Assembly: GCA_032718475.1 (NCBI GenBank)
Contig: JAUCBJ010001794.1
Span: 51,090 to 115,089, forward strand
Direction: 5' to 3'
Source of the DNA: Nemertoderma westbladi
Lineage: Eukaryota; Xenacoelomorpha; Nemertodermatida; Nemertodermatidae
DNA length: 64,000 bases
The position numbers and the translations under genes are program-made. The notes below the pieces were generated by a model. It had not been told where the DNA came from. It saw only the letters and a program-made list of their open reading frames with translations, and did no database searches. Below are positions 45,778-56,904 of the stretch, piece after piece. Within the stretch, counting starts at the first letter, position 1; every line of letters starts with the position of its first letter.

Positions 45778-46430
45778 GAAGGAACCGAAGCTAAACCAAA
45801 CCGAAACTAATATTTTTACAGGCCATAAGCCGCTAACTATTTTTTTCAGGATATCAACACAAATGGTTGCAAATATGAGCACCCAATCAATATCAGCCAG
45901 CACTACCTACTGTATACTAATACTGTAATTTGCACGTATGTTCAGCATTTATAATAAAAAGTTTCACCAAGTTAGTGGACAAAGGAGACAGGGGGGAAAG
46001 TGGACGCAAAACCAACCTTGGCGAATTAATATCCCGCCTCAATGTTAAATTCTCAATTTAGGGAAAAGAAACTCATATATCTCATAATCTGTTCCTAATA
46101 ATTATTAAAGGCAGTGATTTTTTATGTCCTTTTATTTGACTTTTTTTGTCCTTTTTTTTACGAATTATGCATAATGACTTTTGTTGTCCTTTTAATGACT
46201 TTTATTGTCCTTTTAATGACTTTTTATGTATGTATTTCTTCAAACTGTCAGACTGCTGATTTCTGGACTGTCAGACAGTTGATTTCACTATGCCTGTGCC
46301 AAAAGACTATGAGACTACCAATAGACTATGAGATAGATTTCCATATGCGCCTGTGGTAAAAAGACTCTATATTTAATAGTTTGTGGTTGTTGTCGATAAT
46401 CGATTACCACATGACGTAGCAAAACACTCA
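45778..46430. other. Block D, unique segment
   Basis: No match elsewhere in the window that I can see. Contains TTTTTTTCAGG (splice-acceptor-like) near 45,841 and AATAAAA near 45,954, but no frame long enough to support an exon; frames of 81 and 69 codons at 46,114 and 46,383 end in low complexity. Confidence 0.6.
46120..46230 (+). repeat. Short ~21-bp T-rich tandem repeat
   Basis: Unit TTGTCCTTTTAATGACTTTT in about three copies, with looser copies upstream (ATGTCCTTTTATTTGAC). Confidence 0.75.
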
Positions 46431-47000
46431 TTTTATAGCCAAAAACAATTACCAATTGATGGAAAGGGGCAGGTTAAGGCCGAGTTTTCTAACCAAAACA
46501 ATAAACAGTCACTTTACCAAATCAGGGAAAGGAGCAGGTTACAGAGACGGGATTTTCTAACCAAAACAATAAACGATCACTTAAATAATTGAGGGAAAGG
46601 AGCAGGTTACATAGGCGGGATTTTCTAACCAAAACAATAAACGATCACTTAACTAATTGCGGGAAAGGAGCAGGTTACAGAGGCGGGATTTTCTAACCAA
46701 AACAATAAACGATCATTTAACTAATTGAGGGAAAGGGGCAGGTTACAGAGGCGGGCCTTTCTAACCAAAACAATAAACGGTCACTTTACCAATTCAGGGA
46801 AAGGAGCAGGTTACAGAGGCGGGATTTTCTAACCAAAACAATAAACGATCATTTAACTAATTGAGGGAAAGGGGAAGGTTACAGAGGCGGGATTTTCTAA
46901 CCAAAACAATAAACGATCATTTAACTAATTGAGGGAAAGGAGCAGGTTACAGAGACGGGATTTTCTAACCAAAACAATAAACTATGTCATGAACATAACA
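46431..47000 (+). repeat. 68-bp minisatellite, about 8 units
   Basis: AACCAAAACAATAAAC recurs at 46,491, 46,559, 46,627, 46,695, 46,763, 46,831, 46,899 and 46,967: exactly 68 bp each time. Each unit also has GGGAAAGGAGCAGGTTACAG or a close variant. A 24-bp duplication (AATAAACTATGTCATGAAC) follows at its right edge. Confidence 0.95.
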
Positions 47001-47760
47001 ATAAACTATGTCATGAACATTTGGGGGAATGGGACAGCTTAAAGATAAAGCATCATTGATTTACATTTCAAATTACATAAATTCAATTAAATTATATTTC
47101 AAATAAAATTAATACAATTTCTTCACCTGTCAAATTAAATCAATACAATGTAATTACTGTACCATTAGCACAACCGGTCAGCCGGTAGGCCTACCATTAC
47201 CGTATTTAAATGGTAGGCTACACAGTAGGCCTAAAGCAGTACCGGTGCCGGTACCGGTACTAAAATACAGAAATACCTGCTTATTTATACCTACATCTGT
47301 ACATACAATACAGCAAAATAGTGCTACAGTATATATACTAATACCGGTACTGATAGCCTGAGAGAACAGCAGTAGAGAAACCGGTAGCATGGAACCTAAC
47401 ATTAGACTTTTGGAGGACATAAAAAATAAAAAAAAAAGGACAAAAAAAGGATTTAAACGGACAGTAAAAATTATTGCGATTATTAAAGCAGTTAGGGCAA
47501 CATATATCCTGTCTACATCAAAATTATATCTGATACCAAACAGGCAAACACCACTCATAGTATTAATGTTGCCAAAACATAATTAGACCTCCAAACTCTG
47601 ATTTTAATTGAACATTGCAACTAGTATAGTTTATCAATAGTACCCTACAGTTAGGTTCATATATGGCGAGTCAGAACTGCGAATAACCAGCGAACTTAGG
47701 TGTAGGTTTCAGTGTATGTGTGTGTCGGAAGCCAATATCAGAATATATAACTAGCCATAG
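47001..47760. other. Block D, unique segment with CCGGT-rich palindromes
   Basis: Stem GCCTACCATT-(10 nt)-AATGGTAGGC at 47,189-47,218 and overlapping ACCGGT, GCCGGT and GGTACC sites around 47,172-47,262 and 47,343. Frames of 126 codons (minus, 47,178-47,558) and 65 codons (plus, 47,389-47,586) overlap each other. The plus one is lysine-rich, the minus one hydrophobic; neither has a motif I recognise, so I do not call a gene. Confidence 0.6.
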
Positions 47761-48366
47761 TATAATTATAATTGTTCGCTGAGATGGGTTGCAGCTTCTG
47801 CTGCACGAAGGCCTCACTCGTGTACACTACTGTACTCTATAACTAAAAAGTCATTCAGGTGGCCAGCTTTTTCCAGGAACCTACTGTAATAGACATTCGC
47901 ATTCATTGAATCCAGGGCAACAGTTTGTGTTGGATAAAAAGTTATACAGAGACAGGTACTGTAGATCCCACTCTGTATTCCCTCTGGTTTGACAGATTAA
48001 TATAATTAATGTTTGCCAAGCAAGTCATTAACTCACCTCCCTCTCGGATTTTAAATACATCAATTATTATAGGGTAACCCGCACTATGTGTGTAACTAAA
48101 ATTCATTCCGCTGACCCACAACCCACCACCACCTTGTAGATATTCCCTTAGGAAGCACGGGGAAGAGTTATTCAGCTGATGGGATAATAATAGATTACAA
48201 ACTAACCAAGTTAATGTTTGCTTATAGTCTGGGTTGAAAGAGTGAGTGATTAAATAAAAACTTGGCACAGAAAGTACATCCTTGTTATTAGTTGGCCCTT
48301 TCTCTATTGAATAGAATCACTAGGCCCTCTCTATACATTTTTCATGTGGTCCAGCTGGTGTTTTAT
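47761..48366 (+). repeat. Diverged S-type distal block before HC32
   Basis: Alignable by eye in patches: AAGTCATTCAG, TTCGCATTCATTGAATCCAG, ACTTGGCACAGAAAGTAC, CCTTGTTATTAGTTGGCC, ATTGAATAGAATCACTAGGCC, CCAGCTGGTGTTTTATCATTG. Far more diverged than any other copy, so probably an old unit that escaped homogenisation. Confidence 0.8.
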
Positions 48367-48625
48367 CATTGCGCCTATGGCGTTTTTTCGTTTATGTCTA
48401 TTTTTCGAAACCACATTCTATGGACAGACATGGGACCAACGGGAATCGATAGTGATTATCAAAAAAATGCGTCATGCAAAATTTTAACGAAATCGTTAGA
48501 GCCGTTTTTATGTTATTATGTTATTTCGCTCCAAAATATTACTATTACTATTACTACTATTACATCAAATTCTTACAGAAAGTAACCTTCGGTTCCTAAT
48601 TACTAGTGACGGGCCTAGCGGCCCG
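48367..48625 (+). repeat. Hairpin core HC32, strongly diverged (H1 variant, H2b)
   Basis: First stem and T6 are unchanged; the centre is rewritten (GAAACCACATTCTATGGACAG), AAATCGTTAGAGCCGTTTT is kept, the CAGY tetramers are replaced by ATTACT/ATT trinucleotides, then AAATTCTTACAG. H1 is AACC-TTC-GGTT (48,584-48,594). H2b is standard and probably came with the B spacer. Confidence 0.88.
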
Positions 48626-50030
48626 ATAAGGAACCGACTTTTTATTTTAATTAAAAGAGACAACGAGAATTAGTATAGAACTAATAATTATGTAAAAATA
48701 CAATCATATTTCATACAATAATTATTAATAAATTTGATCTATTATTAGTTGCTCAATTCTAGAACAAAATCGACCTGCAACTAGTGAAGACCTCGTTTTG
48801 GAATTTCGAAACCACGCTGGTGCGATGCGCGATATCGTGTTCGGTTAATAAATTGAAAACTCCATCAGTTCATCTGCAACCAGTAATAAGAAATCGCGAT
48901 AAATGTAATTAAATAAAAATTAATCTAGAAAAATTTTCCTCAAAAAGTATGAAGTCTTGGCATTGGTGACGCGAAACTAGGCTATTGAGATTCAGGATAT
49001 TGCGTTTAATATAAAAATCGAAAACGCTATCGAATTCCGTAAAGGCGTTAATAAAATACTGCAACTTTTTTGAAATTTGTAAAATTCTAGAACTAGAAAA
49101 AATTAATTTTTGAACGGCGCTGTTTGGGGTTTCGAAACATGGATAGGCTGAAAGAGGACATCGAATTAAGTTGAAAAATGAAAACCCCATCGAATTTGGA
49201 CAAAGCGTTCCGGAGTTATAGCGGATCGAAAAAAATTGACCCCCCCCAGTCGCCAAAAATTTACAGTAATTTAAAATTTTGCAAAAAAAATTTTTTGCGT
49301 TATTTTTGATGGCGAATCGATTGGCAGTACTGGCTACAAAAATTTTTTTTTTGAAATTTTAGGTCAGAAAAAAAAACATGGAAAAAGTATATTTTTAAAA
49401 AGATTTGATGTCTTTGCCTATGGTCAGAGAATGATCCAACTCTGAAACTTGGCAATCGCTCAAATCCATTCAGCTGAATGGCACAGTAGAGTAAACTAAA
49501 GTAAATTCCCAATACAATGTTCTGAAGGGGAGACTGACAGAGAGTAATCCAACCATAAAACACTTTGCAATAATGTTGGCATTAATGTAGCCAAGAAGTG
49601 ATTTTTATATTTCAAACTATAATGTTAGTCTTAGCCTTACAGAGTATCAGTATAAGGCTGAGTAAACATTCCACCTTATAAGCATACAGCCTCCACAGTA
49701 TTAATGTTGGCATTAATGTAGCCGATACACTGTATACCTAATAGTCATTCAGCAGGGGGAAGAGTTATTCAGCTGAGGCGGTAATAGATTGCAAACTAAA
49801 CCAACCAGTTGGCAGCCTCATCGATTTATACTAAGCCTGTGTAGAACCACAAACTAAATCAACCAGTTAATATTTGCTTTGACAGAGAGTGCAGGGCCTA
49901 AACAAACAGTATGGGTGTACTAAGTACAATAATCTTGGCAACCTCATCGATTTATACTAAGCCTTGTGTAGAAATCCATTACATAAGCCATTTTTCATCA
50001 TGACACCAGCTGTTATTGGTGTTATTTTAC
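48626..50030 (+). repeat. Spacer B13, a B-to-A hybrid (1,405 bp)
   Basis: B text up to ATTAATGTAGCCAA near 49,595, then GAAGTGATTTTTATATTTC and the rest of the long A form (compare 2,133-2,569). Poly-C 8. No gene seen. Confidence 0.88.
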
Positions 50031-50271
50031 CATTGCGCCTATGGCGTTTTTTCGTTTATGTCTATTTTTCGAGCCCACGGCTCATGGACGAAATAGCGGA
50101 ACATACCAGGGACCTTAGAATCGCGGTATCCAGCCGCTGTGAAAATTTCATCAAAATCGTTAGAGTAGTTTTGGCTATAGATTAACCAGCCAGCCAGCCA
50201 GCCAGTCAGCTAACAATTCTTACAGTAATGAACCTCTCGGTTCCTAACTAGAGACGGCGTCAAGACGCCGT
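50031..50271 (+). repeat. Hairpin core HC33 (alpha, H1a, H2a)
   Basis: GGCTATAGATTAACC before the array; CCAGCCGCTG variant. Confidence 0.9.
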
Positions 50272-51113
50272 TAAGCAAGTCGGAAGTCATCAATCAAATA
50301 TAAATTCCCTCAACAATGTTTACCTATGGTCAGAATGGAAGGGCTATTTACCTATGGTCAGAGAGAGATCCCACTCTGTAATTTGGCAATTGCTCAAATT
50401 CATTCAGTTGAATGGCACAGTAGAGTGAACTAAACTAAATTCCCTCAACAATGTTTGGCTATGGTCTGAAAGAACTAACAGTCATTCAGCTTGCACAATG
50501 TCAATCACCTACAGTATAAAACATTTAGAATGCCACAGTGTGTATCCTGATACAGATAATAAGCAGTGATATATATATTTCAAACTATAATGTTAGTGTT
50601 AGCCTTACACAGTATCAGTATGAGGCAAAGTAAACATTCCACCTTATAAGCATACTGCCTCCACAGAATTAATGTTGGCCGAAAGATTTAAAAATAAAAC
50701 AATTATTATTATAAATACAGTGCAATCCAATAGTACCCAACACACTGTGTAACTAACAGTCAATCAGCTTACACGTCAATTAACATAGAAGAGAGAGTAA
50801 CCTTGTAGATCGCCATAGAAAGAATTGGGAAGAGTTATTCAGCTGAGGCTGTAATAGCCGGCTAACCCAGTGAATGATTATAAAGTTGGCACTGTATGTA
50901 CTTCCTTGTTAGGTGGCTCCCTATAGAATAGCAAACCAACCAGTTGATGTTTGCTTTGCAGAGAGTGGTTGGTAGGGCCTAAACAAACAGTATGGGTGTA
51001 CTAAGTACAATAATCTTGGCAACCTCATCGATTTATTACTAACATTTTGTGTAGAAATGCATTACATAAGCCATTTTTCATCAGGACACCAGCTGTCATT
51101 GGTGTTATTTTAC
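50272..51113 (+). repeat. Spacer A14 (842 bp)
   Basis: Near-identical partner of A12 with the same private variants. No gene seen. Confidence 0.88.
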
Positions 51114-51370
51114 CATAGCGCCTATGGCGTTTTTTCGTTTATCTCTATTTTTCAAGCCCAGAGGCTATGGACGGAGTAGCCGATCATGCCAGGGACCTTA
51201 GAATCGCGGTATCAAGCTGCTGTGAAAATTTCATCAAAATCGTTAGAGTAGTTTTGGCTGTAGGTCAGTCAGTCAGTCAGTCAGCCAGTCAATCAATCAG
51301 CAAACAATTCTTACAGTAATCAAGTCTAACGACTTGCTAATAAATAACTAGTGACGGGCCTAGCGGCCCG
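51114..51370 (+). repeat. Hairpin core HC34 (beta, H1b, H2b)
   Basis: Matches HC20 but with TAAA added between H1b and H2b (GCTAATAAATAACTAG). Confidence 0.9.
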
Positions 51371-52911
51371 ATAAGGAACCGATTTTTTGTTTTAAATAAA
51401 AGAGACAGCGAGAATTAGTATAAAACTAATAATTATGTAAAAATACAATCATATTTCATACAATAATTATTAATAAATTCGATCTATTATTAGTTGCTCA
51501 AATCTAAAACAAAATCGACCTGCAACTAGTGAAGACCTCGTTTTGGAATTTCGAAACCACGCTGGTGCGATGCGCGATATCGTGTTTAGTTAATAAATTG
51601 AAAACTCCATCAATTCATGTGCAACCAGTAATATGAAATCGCTATAAATGTAATGTAACTAATGTAACGTAATGTAATGTAACTAATGTAGCTAATGTAA
51701 CTGGCCCGTAGGATCAGAGGCAAGAGGACGTAAGGACCCGCAACAGTTTTAGACGTTATGTATCAGAAAACATTTACTTGTATTCGTAATAGAGAACATG
51801 GACTCGTATTCATTTATTTAGTTAATTCAATGCAAAATATTATATTTACAAAATAATTGTACATATCAAACATTAAACTAAAATATATGTCACAATATTG
51901 GTCTGTCGGTAGCTGACTAATAAGTTTATAAATGTAATTAAATAAAAATTATTCTAGAAAAATTTTCCTCAAAAAGTATGAAATCTTGGCATTGGTGACG
52001 CGAAACTAGGCTAGTGAGATTCAGGATATTGCGTTTAATATAAAAATCGAAAACGCTATCGAATTCCGTAAAGGCGTTAATAAAATACTGCAACTTTTTT
52101 GAAATTTGTAAAATTCTAGAACTAGAAAAAAATAATTTTTGAACGGCGCTGTTTGGGGTTTCGAAAGATGGATAGGCTGAAAGAGGACATCGAATTAAGT
52201 TGAAAAATGAAAACCCCATCGAATTTGGACAACGCGTTCTGGAGTTATAGCAGATCGAAAAAAATTGACCCCCCCCCCCCCAGTCGCCAAGAATTTACAA
52301 GTAATTTAAAATTTTGCAAAAAAAATTTTTTTGCGTTATTTTTGATGGCGAATCGATTGGCAGTACTGGCAACGAAAAAATTTTTTTTGAAATTTTTGGT
52401 CAGAAAAAAAAACATGGAAAAAGTATATTTTTAAAAAGATTTGATGTCTTTGCCTATGGTCAGAGAATGATCCAACTCTGTAACTTGGCAATCGCTCAAA
52501 TCCATTCAGCTGAATGGCACAGTAGAGTAAACTAAAGTAAATTCCCTATACAATGTTCTGAAGGGGAGACTGACAGAGAGTAATCCAACAATAAAACATT
52601 TTGCAATAATGTTGGCATTAATGTAGCCAACACACTGTGTACTAAACCGTCATTCAGCTTACATTAGCAGAGGGAGAAACTTGGATACTCAACTAGAATG
52701 CATTGGGAAGAGTTATTCAGCTGAGGCAATAATAGATTTCAAACTAAACCAACCAGTTTATATTTGCTTTGACAGGGCCTAAACAAACAGTATGGGTGTA
52801 CTAAGTACAATAATCTTGGCAACCTCATCGATTTATACTAAGCCTTGTGTAGAAATCCATTACATAAGCCATTTTTCATTACGACACCAGCTGTTATTGG
52901 TGTTATTTTAC
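51371..52911 (+). repeat. Spacer B14 (1,541 bp, interrupted)
   Basis: B spacer of about 1,257 bp once the 272-bp insertion and one 12-bp duplication are removed. Poly-C about 13 near 52,269. No gene seen. Confidence 0.88.
51655..51926 (-). mobile_element. 272-bp insertion with 12-bp target-site duplication
   Basis: TATAAATGTAAT is present at 51,643-51,654 and 51,927-51,938, but only once at this site in other B spacers. On the minus strand the insert ends in tandem (T)TACATTAG/TTACATTACG repeats, the look of a retroposon tail. Its body has CGTAAGGACCCGC and is otherwise AT-rich; no family recognised and no frame of note. Confidence 0.8.
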
Positions 52912-53142
52912 CATTGCGCCTGTGGCGTTTTTTCGTTTATGTCTATTTTTCGAGCCCACGGCTCATGGACGAAATAGCGGAACATACCAGGGACCTTAGA
53001 ATCGCGGTATCTAGCCGCTGTGAAAATTTCATCAAAATCGTTAGAGTAGTTTTGGCTGTAGATCAGTCAGTCAGCCAGCCACGAGCAATTCTTACAGTAA
53101 TGAACCTCTCGGTTCCTAACTAGTGACGGGCCTAGCGGCCCG
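52912..53142 (+). repeat. Hairpin core HC35 (alpha, H1a, H2b)
   Basis: First stem CGCC-TGT-GGCG, a loop-only change. Leads into decayed satellite. From its tetramer array onward the sequence repeats at +6,019. Confidence 0.9.
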
Positions 53143-53183
53143 ATAAGGAACCGACTTTTTATTTCAATTAAAAGAGACAACGA

Positions 53184-54270
53184 GCTCGGCTCGGTCTTGC
53201 ACGATTGGGCACGATTTAGTTCGACTTGGCTTGATCGGCTCGGTTTGGCTCGATTGGGCTCGGCTCGGCTCTATCTGACTCGACTCAGCTTGATTCGGCT
53301 CAATCGGCTCGATTGGGTTCGACTCGGCTCGGTCCAGCTCGACTTGGCTCAATTGAGCTCGATTCAGCTCAATCTGCTCGACTCGGCTCGAATCGGCGCA
53401 ATTGGGATTGATTGGGCTTGACTCGGCTCGATTTGGCTCAACTTGGCTCAGTCTGGCTCGATTGGGCTCGACTTGGCTCGGTCCGGCTCAATTGGGCTCG
53501 ACTAGGCTTGATTGGGCTCGATCCGGCTCTATTGGGCTCGACTCGATTCGATTTGGGCTTGTCTCGGCTCAGTCTGGCTCGACTCGGCTCGATTGGGCTC
53601 AACTCGGCTCGATTGGGCTCGACTCGGCTTGATTGGGCTCAATCCGGGCTCAATTTGGCATGACACGGCTCGACTCGGCTCGGCTCGGTTCGGCTCGGCT
53701 CGGCTTGGCTTGGCTTGGCTCGGGTCGGCTCGGCTCGGGTCGGCTCAGCTCGGTTCGGCTCGGCTCGGCTCGGCTCGGCTCGGCTCGGCTCGGCTCGGCT
53801 CGGCTCGGCTCGGTTCGGCTCGGCTCGGCTCGGCTCGGCTCGGCTCGGCTCGGCTCGGCTCGACTCGGCTCGGTCTGAGTCGACTCAGCTCAACTCAGCT
53901 CGATTCGGCTCGATTGGGTTCGACTTGGCTCGGTCCGGCTCGACTTGGCTCAATTGGGCTTGATTCGGCTCAATCTGCACGACTCGGCTCGATTGGGATT
54001 GATTGGGCTTGACTTAGCTCGATTTGGCTCAACTTGGCTCAGTCCGGCTCAATTGGGCTCGGTCCAGCTCAATTGGGCTCGACTAGGATTGATTGGGCTC
54101 GAATCGGCTCTATTGGGCTCGACTCGACTCGATTGGGCTTGACTAGGCTCAGTCTGGCTCGACTCGGCTTGATTGGGCTCAACTCCGCTCTGTTCGGCTC
54201 GATTGGGCTCGACTCGGCTTGATCACCTCGATTGGTTCTATTCGGCTCAATCGGTATGATTCGGCTCGAT
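53184..54270. repeat. Decayed satellite with a pure GGCTC island (S6a)
   Basis: 20-bp higher order CTCGATTGGGCTCGACTCGG on both sides of a nearly pure GGCTC block at about 53,676-53,880. Confidence 0.93.
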
Positions 54271-54396
54271 TGACACACGATGCTGGAAGGGTCAAAGCCA
54301 AACTCACGTGCTGCTCGAAGTGACAAAGTCAAACATTGTGTCAAATATTTGATTAACTCACGTGATGCTCGAAGGGCGCAACTACCTATATATCGA
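54271..54396 (+). repeat. CACGTG C-array (S6a), short and eroded
   Basis: About two units: one reads CACACGATGCTGG, one CACGTGCTGC, one CACGTGATGC. Confidence 0.85.
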
Positions 54397-54797
54397 AACA
54401 AGCCCCTGTCTTGAATTTATATTATATCAGAAATCCTCGCCTTCAGTACAAAATATCTACAAATTAATTAATTTACCTGAAGTATGGGTAACATTATAAA
54501 TTCGCTTTTCGTACAGTAGTTAACTAAAGCAAATACCCTTCAGGTTGACTGAATGATGTTTGCCATGCATAATGTATTATATTTGGGTTCCATGACCCAC
54601 CCCATTGATTGAACAGCTTTGCTTACATCAGATAGAGAGTAATCCCAAATTAACTTCCCTCTACGAAAATGATTTTAATTAAATACATACAACCTAGCAG
54701 TCAACTCTGCTATCAACAGTACACAATAACTAAAATGGCATTCAGCTTACCAGCTATTATTCGCATTAAGCTAATAGATATTCGATTTCATTGGATT
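54397..54797 (+). repeat. S-unit distal block (S6a), truncated
   Basis: Runs to GATTTCATTGGATTC and then switches to satellite instead of AGTGAGTGTGTG. The small stem is TGGGTT-CCAT-GACCCA, still pairable. Confidence 0.82.
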
Positions 54798-55620
54798 CGC
54801 TCGACTCGGCTCGATTGGTCTCGACTCAGCTCGATTGGGCTTGAATCGGCTCGATTGGGCTCGATTGGTCTCGACTCGGCTCGATTGGGCTTGAATCGGC
54901 TCGATTGGGATTAATTGGGCTTGACTCGGCTCGATTTGGCTCAACTTGGCTCAGTCCGGCTCGACTGGGCTTGGTCCGGCTCAATTGGGCTCGACTAGGC
55001 TTGATTGGGCTCTACTCGGCTCTATTGGGCTCGACTCGGTTCGATTGGGCTTAACTCGGCTCAGTCGGGCTCGACTCAGCTTGATTAGGCTCAACTCGGC
55101 TCCGTCCGGATCGATTGGGCTCGACTCGGCTTGATTGGTCTTGACTCGACTCAGTCCGACTCAATTTGGCATGTCACGGCTCGACTCGGCTCGATTGGTT
55201 TCGGCTCAGCTCGTTCTGAGTCGACTCAGCTCGATTCGGCTCAATCGGCTCGATTCAGTTCGACTTGGCTCGGTCCGGCTCGACTTGGCTCAATTGGGCT
55301 CGATTCGGCTCAATCCGCTCAACTCGGCTCGATTGGGATTGATTGGGCTTGACCCGGTTCGATTTGGCTCAACTTGGCACAGTCTGGCTCGATTGGGCTC
55401 GACTTGGCCCAGTCCGGCTCAATTGGGCTCGACTAGGATTGATTGGGCTCGACTCGGCTCTATTGGGCTCGACTCGACTCGATTGGGCTTGAATCGGCTC
55501 AGTCTGGCTCGCTCGGCTTGATTGGGCTCAACTCGGCTCCGTTCGGCTCGATTGGGCTCGACTCGGCTTGATCGCCTCGATTGGTTCTATTCGGCTCGAT
55601 CGGTATGATTCGGCTCGATT
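54798..55620. repeat. Decayed satellite (S6b)
   Basis: Same 20-bp higher order; right half shared with 57,528-57,981 and partly with 15,344-16,250. No gene. Confidence 0.92.
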
Positions 55621-56064
55621 GACACATGCTGCTGGAAGGGTCAAAGCCAAACTCACGTGCTGCTCGAAGGGACAAAGTCAAACAGTGTGTCTATTATTTG
55701 ATGTAACTCACGTGCTGCTCGAAGGGCACAACATCATATATCAAGGGTCAAAGCAAAACTCACGTGCTGCTCGAAGGGACAAAGTCAAACAGTGTGTCTA
55801 TTATTTGATGTAACTCACGTGCTGCTCGAAGGGCACAACATCATATATCAAGGGTCAAAGCAAAACTCACGTGCTGCTCGAAGGGACAAAGTCAAACAGT
55901 GTGTCTATTATTTGATGTAACTCACATGCTGCTCGAAGGGCGCAAATACATATATCGAAGGGTCAAAGCCAAACTCACGTGCTGCTCGAAGGGACAACTC
56001 AAACATTGTGTCTAATATTTGATTAACTCACGTGCTGCTCGAAAGGCGCAACTACATATATCGA
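55621..56064 (+). repeat. CACGTG C-array (S6b), longest copy
   Basis: About eight units including three tandem dimers with CAACATCATATATCAAGG. One site is mutated to CACATG. Confidence 0.9.
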
Positions 56065-56669
56065 AACAAGCCCCTCTCTTGTATTTTAATTATATCAGAA
56101 ATCCTTGCCTTCAGTACAAAATATCTAAAAATTCATTTACCTGAAGTATGGGTAACATCATAAATTCGCTTTTCACACAGTAGTTAACTAAAGCAAATAC
56201 CCTTCAGGTTGACTGAATGATTTTATTAATGTTTGCCCTGCATATGCATAATGTACTATATTTGGGTCCCATGACCCACCCCATTGCTTACATCTGATAG
56301 AGAGTAATCCCAAATTAACTTCCCTCTACGAAAATTATTTTAATTAAATACATACAACATGGCAGTCAACTCTACACTCAACAGTACACAATAACTAAAA
56401 TGGCATTCAGCTTACCAGCTATTCGCATTAAGCTAATAGATATTCGATTTCATTCGGTTCAGTGAGTGTGTGAGGGCTATTGGGAGAGCAATCAGCTTAT
56501 GATGTAATACATTAGAAGCCCACAGCTTATGTTTGCTCACTGTCTGAGTTGTAGAGTGAGGATAATACTTGGCACAGAAAGCATTTCCTTGTTAGGTGGC
56601 CATTCCTATAGAATAGCATTACTAGGCCATCTCTATCCATTTTTCATGAGTGCCAGCTGGTGTTTTTAT
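56065..56669 (+). repeat. S-unit distal block (S6b)
   Basis: Variant set with GTTTGCCCTGCATATGCATAATG and CCCACAGCTTATGTTTGCTC. No gene seen. Confidence 0.85.
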
Positions 56670-56904
56670 CATTGCGCCTATGGCGTTTTTTCGTTTATGT
56701 CTATTTTTCGAGCCCACGGCTCATGGACGAAATAGCGGAACATACCAGGGACCTTAGAATCGCGGTATCTAGCCGCTGTGAAAATTTCATCAAAATCGTT
56801 AGAGTAGTTTTGGCTGTAGATCAGTCAGTCAGTCAGCCAGTCTCGAGCAATTCTTACAGTAATGAACCTCTCGGTTCCTAACTAGTGACGGGCCTAGCGG
56901 CCCG
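56670..56904 (+). repeat. Hairpin core HC36 (alpha, H1a, H2b)
   Basis: Standard alpha core; followed by the start of a B spacer. Confidence 0.9.

Noticed and set aside
45841-45960. Splice-acceptor-like TTTTTTTCAGG and AATAAAA in block D as a gene fragment
   Set aside because: Short signals are common in AT-rich DNA, and no adjacent frame shows exon-like length or homology.
47178-47586. Overlapping frames of 126 (minus) and 65 (plus) codons in block D
   Set aside because: They overlap on opposite strands, have biased composition, and show no recognisable domain or splice context. Not called without expression or homology evidence.
53184-54270. GGTTCGACTCGG in decayed satellite as a tRNA-type pol III B box
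   Set aside because: It arises from the satellite phase and recurs many times without an A box or a tRNA-like fold.
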